From Lagopus muta (taxonomy: Eukaryota > Chordata > Aves > Galliformes > Phasianidae), in NCBI RefSeq assembly GCF_023343835.1, contig NC_064437.1, positions 22,667,001-22,731,000 on the forward strand: a DNA stretch of 64,000 nt, read 5' to 3'. This document shows, in pieces, positions 12,662 to 21,747 of this stretch. The translations under genes were made by a program, and so were the position numbers. The notes below the pieces were generated by a model. The model was not told where the DNA came from, ran no database searches, and saw only the letters and a list, made by a program, of their open reading frames with translations. Numbering within the stretch: position 1 is the stretch's first letter; each line of letters begins with the position of its first letter.

Positions 12662-14187
12662 ACCTGTGGCTGCGAGGGCTTGAAATTAGAGTAAGGACCC
12701 AAAACCACTTCGCAGATAAAAGATTTTCAGCAGGAATGCATGGCACCCCTTTGGGTATCAGCCTTAATTTTCAGATCTGGTTCTGTCTCTAGTTGCTGCC
12801 AGCTGAACCAGTGCCTCATTGAAAGAGAAGGAACGCAATCTCATAAAATTGAGTAGGTCATGGAGATTGGTTCTGTGAAATTGGAGAGCCTGATGCTGGC
12901 TAATACACGAAGCTACGAACAAGCCATCCAGCTTTCCATTCTACACATGAGAAGCAATGAGACTTCTGGATGTTAGCATTCAAATGCATTAAGGAAGCTG
13001 TCTATAAATACTCTTCTGCCCACTGTCCTTGTAGTGAAAACAAGCTCAGAGGTTTCTGCTGCCTAGGTTCTGTGCTGCTGCCTGGAAACCTGAAGGACAC
13101 AAGGCAGTCCAAGCGACATTAGCCTGTATCTGGATTGTCCTGGCTTCACAGCTCTGCTGAACGTGACACAAATACTCATGAGCAGACTTGGGTTGCTATT
13201 AACAAGAACATAAGTACGTTGGCAAAAGAGAGGGAGTGCTAGGCAGCTAGATCTGCCATCCTTCTCCTTAGCTGGGGACTACTTAACCTCCTGTCCTTGG
13301 TAGCTTTTGTCTTTCTTTGTTATAGCCATTTGCATTTATTGCCTGTTGCAATGTGATGCCACGTAACAAATAGGAAAATGAGACCTTCCCCTGCAGGGTT
13401 TATGTTCTGCTACACAGGAGAGATGGAGCATGAATCAGAATGTAGTCTGTAAGCAGTGATCAACATGCATGGCAAAGTCCTCGTCGGCATAGTGGGGTCC
13501 TCATGCATTTTTGCTGTGTTGCTGCTGGCAGTGTTCTGCTGTTGTCAGCCAAGAGGGTTAGGGCTTCATTTTGATGTGTATTTCAGGAAGCATCCATGTT
13601 TATAGAAGAATAAAGCTAGCCTCTGGGAAGGACAAATTGAAGTAGTGCTTCTGTGCTTTCGGGATTTCTCACTCATAAGTAGCCCTTCTGAACTAGGATG
13701 TCATCAGTCTCGTGAGGCAGTTGTCTCATTTTTCCAGCTCAGTTTGAAGTTTTATTCTGCTTTGCCTCTAGGGCAGCACAGGCATTCTTATGCTGTGTGG
13801 CTGCCTGAGCAGGCTCCAGGGGAAGATGCTGCAATCAGTGCAAACACAGATCAGGAAGGCAGGGTACATTGTACCATGCCCCACTGCCACTGCATTGCCA
13901 ATCCTGCTGTTGTCTGTAAATCCACATAGAGTTGAACTTCATGTACAGTTCTGTTGAACATCTGGCATAATATTCCAAGCCAGCAGCTGCACAGGATTTG
14001 GGAGCTATATTTTCTTTACATATTGTACTAGTATAAACTATGTAAATTGACTTTGAGGCTGATGAAAGTGGAAATGCGTTTTATTTGTGTGTAGGTCATT
14101 TTCTTATGCCTACAGATCGAGGTTACAGATTCATTTCAATTTCGTTAGATAAAGCTTAAGATAACAAGAGAACCAGAGCTTATGACA

Positions 14188-14244
14188 GGGGGGTTGGAAC
14201 TTGATGATCCTTGAGTTCCTTTCCAACTCAAGCGATTCTATGAT
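14188..14244 (+). mobile_element. CR1: CR1 LINE fragment, 3' end
   Basis: The sequence has the familiar CR1 tail: a 'ttggaacttgatgatcc' block, then 'gagttcctttccaactca', then the terminal ATTCTATGAT-type repeat. Only the last 60 or so bases remain, as is usual for 5'-truncated CR1 copies. It sits about 120 bases upstream of the Site-1 protease exon, so it lies close to the acceptor without replacing it. Confidence 0.85.
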
Positions 14245-14365
14245 CAAAATCCTTCAAAAAAGTAAAGCTGAAAAAGGGAACAGAATTGTTTTTGTCTACT
14301 CGTGCTCAGAGTGATAGTCTTGCAGATCCCTTGTATATAAGCAAAATATCTGTTGTGTTTTCCAG

Positions 14366-14509
14366 TGTATTTGAAAAAGATCCCAATGGAGTTGATTCCA
14401 CCATGAGTTCCAGCCACCGGACCAGAAATCTCCTGGAGTTCTCAGCTACCAAGGAGCCCAGCCCAGCTCAGAAAATACCCATTGACATAATTTCCCAGAA
14501 GATTAATAG
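14366..14509 (+). CDS. ATF6: ATF6 exon: lumenal stem with Site-1 protease site
   Basis: This 144-base exon begins with one base completing S93 and ends with two bases of R141. The acceptor AG is at 14364-14365 and the donor GTGAGA begins at 14510. It encodes VFEKDPNGVDSTMSSSHRT followed by RNLLEFSATKE. Human has RRHLLGFSAKE at the same place. Site-1 protease needs Arg at P4 and a hydrophobic residue at P2; R113-N-L-L116 keeps this, although the first Arg of the human pair is Thr here. The sequence around the motif is poorly conserved, as expected for a flexible stem. Confidence 0.95.
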
Positions 14510-16047
14510 GTGAGATGAAGACTTTTCACGTGTTTTAGGTGGCAGAGTTTAATGGTGCTTCTTCAGCTCTTCATCTGTTTGATTATTTTTTTTTTCCGTG
14601 TTCTTTATTTTGGCTTGTGTGGTTAAGATATGTCTTACTATCTTTTCTTCATTTTCAAGCTGTAGTATTTATTTTCTGAGTTACTCGAGAGAAAATTGGA
14701 GAAGTTAATGGCTGAGAGTTCTCTGAAATTAACTAGTACTGCACTTCTTAAAAAAATCTGAGTCCAACCTTATGCTTACCATTATTTAATTATATAGTTG
14801 CTTTAAAGTTCCTCAATCTCTAGCACTCAATGCATAAGTGAACATATAATTGTCTCCAGACTGAAGTCTGGCTAATCCAGCTCATGTTTTCCACTTATAG
14901 GATCTATCCTATCAGATTGTCCCTTTCCAGTAGAGTATTTTGGCTGGTTGAACAAAGCCAGGCACAGATGTGCAGAAAGCTCTAATACCTTTTGCCATGA
15001 AGAAAAATGACAATAAATCACAAACACTTTAATGCTGTAGCCATGGTGAGGGCTTTGTGTCCTGTGTGGCATGTTTCGGACCATGACTTATGTGACATGG
15101 TTGTAAGTAATTCCCCTAGGAGGCTGTGCTAGTGTGTGTACCTCCTCCTCTTCTTTCACCCTGTTCTTTTTGCAAGCAGTGAGCTCTTTGCTGCATATTC
15201 TCCTTTATCAGTATTAGATACAGTAAACAGCAGAAGCAGATGGGGAGAAAAAGGTGGGGAAACAGGATGTGAATAAGTTCTTTCATTAGGTCTTGTAACT
15301 GATTTTTTTTTTCAGCTTGGAGGAGCTACGAGTCTGTCAAAATCATGACGACTAAGGCTGTTATATTTATACCCTCTCAAGGGAGGATGTTATTGTGGCT
15401 GTTTGGTGATAAATAGTTAAATCACTCAAGTAATACAGATAACAAGGAGGAAGGAATGTTATTCTTTGTTTTGTTACTGAAAGTTCTAAGGATTTTTGCA
15501 TTGAAATCCATGCTCTCTTTCACATTTTCTCAAAGCTAATCCAGCTGCTGGAGGCTGTTGGAGATGTTTGGGAAAACAGTCCTCTCTGCTTGGCTTTAAT
15601 ATAGTTTCTGGCTGCTATGTTGTCATATAGTTTGTATTCTTTCTTTCTGCATAGTTTGAATGGCTAATATTCCATATTCCTGTGGCAAATCCTTCATAGC
15701 TTTGGAATGAAAGAGAAAGTTGCCTCTGCTGAGATCTCACAGTTTGCATTTTATGATGAATATTTTAAGAGCTGCATTTCTTTTCAATATCTGGCCTGTA
15801 AGGGAAGAGATTTTGGAACTGTTAATGCTGATCTCTACCCTGTGTCGAAAGCTACCAGACTCTTCTGGGGAGTTGACTAAGACCACTGGATGTTTGCTGG
15901 AAATTGTTGTTCACCTTCTTTAAAGGTTTCATCTGAACAGCCGTAACCTTTGTGGGTTTACCAGTGGTCACTTTTTTTTTTTCCTCTGAGTTTGGTCAGA
16001 GTTTAATGGAAAACTTCTAAAGATTTCCCGGTGTCTTTTTTCCTCAG
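14510..16047 (+). other. ATF6: ATF6 intron, about 1.5 kb
   Basis: Donor GTGAGA at 14510, acceptor AG at 16046-16047. AT-rich, with T runs; no repeat family, RNA gene or coding exon seen. Confidence 0.9.
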
Positions 16048-16167
16048 GTATGATAATTCTGTGTCTGATAACAAAGCGTTGATGATAGTATCAGAAGAAC
16101 CACTGTTGTATATTTCACCTCCACCACCACCCTGTCAGCCCCTGATCAACCGGACAGAGTCACAAAG
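16048..16167 (+). CDS. ATF6: ATF6 exon: lumenal domain with first conserved Cys and sequon
   Basis: This 120-base exon starts with one base of R141 and ends with two bases of R181. The acceptor AG is at 16046-16047 and the donor GTGAGC begins at 16168. It encodes [20 protein letters not shown], then [20 protein letters not shown]170 corresponds to human C467, one of the two lumenal cysteines whose disulfide state reports ER redox. N175-R-T is the first N-glycosylation sequon (human N472), five residues after the cysteine in both. The region just after the cysteine overlaps the mapped Golgi localisation signals of human ATF6. The proline run before the cysteine is five long. Confidence 0.96.
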
Positions 16168-17115
16168 GTGAGCAGACCTTTTCTGAGCACTTAAGCTACC
16201 AAGTTAGGTGAGTGGACAAATGGCCTTGGGTGATGCTGTTATTCATTCACAGTATTCATCCAGTCTGTGAACAATGGCTCTGTAAGTGTCTGCACTGTCC
16301 AGTGTCTACTGCCATGGAGACAGGAGATCCACTCCAATCTTTTTAATCTTCTGATGCTTTTAGCAATGATTTTCACTCAGTATACACAATGGTCACTTAG
16401 CAATAACTGAACAACAATTTGCTGGTTGCCTGGAGGTTTTTAATGACTTAAGAAGAGATTTCTCTTATGTGGAAGTATTTATAGTATGGTAATCAGAGCC
16501 AAATAAAAGCACATCTGTCAGATATATGTAAAATATGGTCTTCTGCCCTTCAGCTTCTGATACAAGCAGACTTGTCATTGCAGATCTGCTTTATTCATTA
16601 TTAGGAGATCCTTAGCTCCATTTTTTTCCAAAGAGTAAATTTAATTTCTCTAATTTAATTCCATTGTACTTTGTCCATACTTCCTTAAATTTGTTTGTGA
16701 TATTTCAGCTTTCTTAGCCAATATTTAATCTTGATCTGATAGTCTTTTGATTTTAAATTTCAGTAGTCTTTCTAGTAATTTCAAAACTACTGTTCATTGG
16801 GCAGAAGAAAATACCATATCTGCTTTATTGAAACATCCATAATTCCAATACTTTATAGATATTTGGCAATTGATAACCGTTGTTGGTTCACTCCATCTGA
16901 ATCACTGTATTCTACTGTCTATGAATTCTCTCATAAATTGAGTCTTGCAGTAAAATTTGCGTATTCTGATGTTAAAAATTAGCCAGAAGAGTACTAAATT
17001 GCCATGTCTTTAAAGTGTTCTCTATAATTAAGAAGTTCTCCCACTGTTGTTTGGAACATCTATTCATACTGTTGGTTTGTGGTGTTTGTTTTTTTGTTGT
17101 TTGCTTCATTTTTAG
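16168..17115 (+). other. ATF6: ATF6 intron, 948 nt
   Basis: Donor GTGAGC, acceptor AG at 17114-17115 after a T-rich tract. AT-rich; nothing else recognised. Confidence 0.9.
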
Positions 17116-17218
17116 GCTGAATCATGAACTTCGAGGATGGGTTCATAGACATGAAGTGGAAAGAACAAGGTCTAGAAGGAAGTCCAATAACCGACATCAG
17201 AAAGCACGGGTTATGCAG
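17116..17218 (+). CDS. ATF6: ATF6 exon: basic lumenal segment
   Basis: This 103-base exon completes R181 and ends in phase 0. The acceptor AG is at 17114-17115 and the donor GTAAGC begins at 17219. It encodes [20 protein letters not shown] followed by [14 protein letters not shown]. The first half is nearly identical to human ([21 protein letters not shown], with K to R), while the second half diverges. It lies in the lumenal region that binds the chaperone BiP and controls release to the Golgi (family knowledge; no separate motif is visible). Confidence 0.96.
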
Positions 17219-17778
17219 GTAAGCAGGATTTTACTAGTGAGTCAGTATCACAACAGGATAAATAAACACCTCTCTACAAAATCAGTAGATTCTTCTCACC
17301 AGTGTCTAAAGGAAAATGACAGAAAGTTTAAGTAGGGCAAGTTTGGGCATTTCTGGTGTCTCTTAACACCAGAAGCACGATGTGGGTAATATATTTTGGC
17401 AGAGATACAAAGTGGATGTGACTTCAAAAGAGTTCTATGAATCAGGCATTCAGATTCAATTGTAGCAAATTTTGTTCTTGGATATCCTAATACACGTACC
17501 TACTGTGTATACAATATCAACATCTATTATTCATTTCTGATCAAATTGGCTGTGTTAAAACACTTGCCTTTTTCTTTGTCTCAAGCTCGATTGCTGCTTG
17601 CCATTTCAGTTATTCTCTTGTCACCAGTGAAAAAGCGTCCATGTGTTTGTTGTTCAAGGTCACTCTGCTTCCTTGCATGTTCCGTCTGCTACAGCTGTGC
17701 ATCGTGTTTTATGTAGTGCTAAACCAAGAAAATATTTACTGTTTCCCATTGGTGTCATTCTTTTTTCCCTTGTTTCAG
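17219..17778 (+). other. ATF6: ATF6 intron, 560 nt
   Basis: Donor GTAAGC, acceptor AG at 17777-17778 (tttcag). No other feature seen. Confidence 0.9.
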
Positions 17779-17843
17779 AGCTCCGTTAGTGAGAAGGTAC
17801 ATTCCCAACTAATGACCATGCCTTACACAGACACAAGCCTCAG
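17779..17843 (+). CDS. ATF6: ATF6 exon: short lumenal exon
   Basis: This 65-base exon starts in phase 0 and leaves two bases. The acceptor AG is at 17777-17778 and the donor GTAAGG begins at 17844. It encodes SSVSEKVHSQLMTMPYTDTS and a Leu. The core SQLM..YT matches human SQLMAVQYTETT; the first residues are variable. It was accepted because phase, splice sites and order all fit between the flanking exons. Confidence 0.92.
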
Positions 17844-19110
17844 GTAAGGCAGAACAACTTGTTTGTTGCTTTCTAATTAATAACTTTATTTTTCACTAGC
17901 AGCTGGTAAAATTGTCTGTTTATACTGTGTTGTCAGGTTTCTGGAGTGAGATGCTAGCTACATTTATTGGCCTCATTTCTGTACCTCGGTAGTTAGCTGC
18001 TTCTTGTGATTCGGACTACACTTAAAGGAACCTGGTATCAGAGCTTTGCTTTTCCTGGGTCTTTCTACCAATGAATCTTAATAAAATCTTTACTTATTAG
18101 TACTTACTATCTTAGAAAGAGACAGAGTCTCTTTCTAGACAGATCTGAATCTTTAAGGAAAGAAAAAAAAGCAGGGGAAAGAAATATTTTATAAGAAAGT
18201 TTCTAAGTGTCAGAAGTCTAGTAAGACAACAGTTTCTCTGTCTTCAAGAGTAAAAGCACTATAGTTAGCACCAAATATATTATTTAGATGAAGTGTCATT
18301 ACATCTTATATGTATAGTTTCTCTTCATCTCCCGATTTTCCTTGATGTTAATTAGAACATCCTCATTTGGAGTTTCTTGACTCCTCACCCACACCTGCAT
18401 ATATTCTGTCCTTTTCTTGGAGGATGGGAAAAAATGGAGAGAAGAGCTTAAGGAAACTAAAAATTCTCTCTTCTGTATTCTCTGTGACAGTGTTTAAAAG
18501 GATCTCTGCTTTGAAGTGGCAAGGGGGAGTAAGGAAAATGGAGTATGAAGAGGACTTTTTATTGAGAGAAACAAGTTAGATGTTGCCACTGAAATTAAGA
18601 CTGCTGTGGCCATTCCATTTGCATTGCAGCTTTGAGAGCAGAATCATCCTAGGAGAAAGCAGTGAGCTGTAGGGAAGTGCTGTGGAAACCATGCTGCCAA
18701 ACTCTGATTTGTCTTGACTAGTAAGTCAACAAACAAATAAAAAAGCCACTTTTATAGTTCTATAGGCAGATGAAGGATGTTCATTTTAACTGAAAACTGA
18801 ACCAACAAGGTTGTTCTTACAGCATAGGGTAGTTTAATATATATACCTGCATTACTCTTGGAAAAAAAAAAAGTATCAATATAATAAAAAACAGTCTGAC
18901 ATCATGCAGCTCTGCATGGAATATTTACTGTGCTCAGAATTAAATGAGGTGCTTTTTGTGTTGTCTTTTTTTCTGGAGGATTGATGTTTAAACGAAGGAG
19001 ACCATTGAGTGAGTCACAGCAGTTACATGCTGTGACCGTCCTGGAACAGATGAGAGCACAGAAAAGACTTCCAGTTTCTCCCAAAGACATCAGTTACTAG
19101 ATGCTGTGTG

Positions 19111-19425
19111 AAATCACAGAGTAGCAGAATAATTTAAGTTATTAAGGGATCTCTGGAGAGGTCCAGTTCAACCTCCTACTCCAAGTGAATTTAACTTCAA
19201 AGTCAAATCGAGTGGTTCAGAGCAGTGTCCAGCTGAGCTTTGAATATCTCCTGAAACAGTGATGCCACCAGCTGTCTAGGCACTTATCCCAGGGCTAACC
19301 CACTGCCATTGTGAAATATTTTTCCTTTGTAGCCACTTGGAATATCTCCTGTAGTAATTTGTAGCTATTGACTCTTATCCCTTCACTGTGCATCTCTGTC
19401 AGAAGAGACTGTCTCTATCTCCCTT
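19111..19425 (-). mobile_element. CR1: CR1 LINE fragment, minus orientation, degraded
   Basis: Read on the + strand it follows the reverse complement of a CR1 3' region: 'aatcacagagtagcagaat', then a gapped 'gatctctggagaggtccagttcaacc' equivalent, then the 'cactgccattgtgaaatatttttcc' block and 'actcttatcccttcactgtgc'. Several substitutions and small gaps mark it as an old copy. It has no intact reading frame. Confidence 0.8.
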
Positions 19426-19445
19426 TTCAGTTTCCTGATATATGA

Positions 19446-19476
19446 TTGATAGATAGATAGATATATCCTCATATAT
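19446..19476. repeat. GATA/TA simple repeat
   Basis: Short GATA repeats (gatagatagatagata) pass into TA-rich repeats. It lies just right of the CR1 fragment. Confidence 0.8.
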
Positions 19477-21632
19477 AGATATATTCCTGATGTATGTAAC
19501 TTAAGTACATGTAGACAGCTCTGAAACTCTTATTAATGAACTAAATGCTTTTATTTATATTACACTCTCTAGACTTTTATTCAATACTTGTTTTGTGATT
19601 AGAAATCTAGTGACCACTACCTTTTAGATCATCCTTGCTGGTGACCTGTTGTTCATGGGTGAATCCATGCATAGGAAGATACTAACAGCATGTGGATTCA
19701 TCTTTGTGTGTAGTACTGGCAATTCCAACATTGCTATCTTGTGTCCTCAGTTCCTAAAAAAAAATCTATCAATTGTAAGGCGTTGCAATAAAGTCAAAGA
19801 AGAGGAAGATCAAAATCAAGTTGACTTAAAAACAAACATACATGAAAAATTCTCAACTCTCTTCAGTCTTCTTAGCCTTCTTCAGAGGTGATTTTGATAA
19901 GAATTTCCGTAAATGTGCATTTAGGATTCAGATATCAAGCTCTGAAGAGCACTCAAGTTTTTTTCCTGTTTCTTACTTTTGCACTATAAAAACTGTGGTT
20001 CTTGATGCTTAAAGCACAGTGCCCACAGCCTTGCTCCTTAAAACAAGCACTCTTGCCACATACTTGTGCTCTGTAATGCATTACAGAGTGTCCTTCTAAC
20101 TTTGAAAATGAAAAAGACTCTTTTTTATTATTATCTTGGAATAAATAGCCAGATTCAGCACCACAGTTTGGAGACACAGTCTAATACACAATATTACTAA
20201 AAAACTAGAAGTTTTGAACCTGTTTTGAGTCCTCCATTTCTCCCATCCTTTCATGAAGCAATCTGTGGTGGGTACCCTTAAATGCACAAAGGTCAGCATG
20301 AGATAAATCAACTGGTATTATCTAGAATTCTGAACTAGTGATAAACATGGAACTCCTCTACCTTGCTGAAGGCCCACTGGTTCCCATGTACTTTGTTGTT
20401 CCATCCCATGGCTGGATTTCAAGTGACAAAAGGCTGTTTTCCAGATCTAGCTGGATCTTCTGTAGCGTGGGTGAGAAAACGGAACTGTGGGACCTATTTC
20501 AGTTTTCAGGATGTGTTTTACTGAGCAATATGTGGGTGTTCTGTCTTTTATCACAGTACAACTTCAATGCTGAATCTCAGGGGTGTTCCCATGGGCCTCT
20601 GTGTTTTTATGAATGAGCAATCAAGCTCGGATTAGCTTGGATCTTTGTTTCCTGTGTTGTGAAGGATGTGATCTTAGTCTCCATTTGCATTGTTTAGCTA
20701 ATGAGGGTATACAGAACAGAACTGTCTACTCTTGATCCCCAGGATTTTCACCTCCCATTCTTGCTAAGGGAAGCCAGGTTTGGCAGCTGCACTCCTATCT
20801 CTGTAGGGCCAGATGAGCAGTAAGAGCAGAGAGAATGATGGCCTGCTATTACTGCTACTCAAGAAAATCACTTGATGATAGATTTGAGCCTTGTTTGAGA
20901 GGCGTAGTTATGTATATTTTAGAAACATACCAAAATAATCTAAATCAGCCACCGTAGTTTAGAATCTGGGTCAGCACCAGGCAGCTTGGGAGGAATAGTC
21001 CCATCAGTGTTTTTGCCACAAATACTGCAAACAGATAGTATGCTATTAAAGTGGGAAAGAATTAAAATGACTGGTTGGAGATCCAGCTAATGGTTTGTCT
21101 AAGTACAGCTTTGCAATTTGATTAAATGTGGTATTTTTGAACGGGAGCAGGATGATAACAAAATGTGCTGGGAATTTCTCACCTTTCCAAGATAAACACT
21201 GGATTGCATGACTTGCTAGTGTTTTCACACAGAATATTTTTGACAGTGTATTTTCCATATGTCTGGGATATTTAAGATGATAATTGTGAGAAAGATAAGC
21301 CAGGATTACATGAATGCTGTGAATGTCTTCTTTTTACTCCACTATCTAAACTGAAAGTGAAGAGCAAATCTTTGAGCTGACCAGAGATGCAAAAAAAGAA
21401 GGTGAATGAAAGAGACGGTGATATTGTTGCATTGAAAAGCTCTGTTTGTGTTTAACTTCACACTCCACTTCAGTAGATCTGGTTGTCTTCACCTGCATTT
21501 AATGTTCTTGGTGCTCCTTCAATGGATACAGAACTGCTGTTTTTTGAAAAGCATGTGTTTTAAAGCCATTTTCTCATTAAAGTTAACTTTCTTGTGTCTA
21601 AAATAATTACTTTCTTCCCTTCTTAATTTCAG

Positions 21633-21747
21633 CAGGAACTCAGGGAATGAGCTCCAAGTGTATTATGCCTCTCCAAGGAGCTATCAAGACTTCTTTGAAG
21701 CTATTCACAGAAAGGAAGATACATTCTACGTGGTGTCATTTCGCAGG
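21633..21747 (+). CDS. ATF6: ATF6 exon: conserved lumenal core
   Basis: This 115-base exon completes S237 and ends in phase 0. The donor GTAAGT begins at 21748. It encodes [20 protein letters not shown] and then [18 protein letters not shown], close to human throughout. The upstream sequence is CAGCAG, giving two possible acceptors three bases apart (AG at 21631-21632 or 21634-21635). I chose the first because it keeps the S-R-N-S-G reading seen in human; the second would drop one residue without shifting the frame. The [10 protein letters not shown] block is shared with ATF6B and marks the family's lumenal core. Confidence 0.96.

Larger units (their letters stand above)
3145..14365 (+). other. 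ATF6: ATF6 intron, about 11.2 kb
   Basis: This lies between the membrane exon and the Site-1 protease exon. It holds T-rich runs around 11093-11119, a possible decayed coiled-coil pseudogene near 12.3-12.7 kb, and a CR1 3'-end fragment at 14188-14244. The remaining sequence is ordinary AT-leaning intron; open frames of up to 136 codons (near 9.8-10.4 kb) have no recognisable domain. Confidence 0.85.
17844..21632 (+). other. ATF6: ATF6 intron, about 3.8 kb
   Basis: Donor GTAAGG, acceptor AG at 21631-21632 (with a second AG three bases on). It contains an old CR1 copy in minus orientation near 19111-19425 and a GATA/TA-rich simple repeat at 19446-19476. The rest shows nothing recognisable. Confidence 0.88.
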
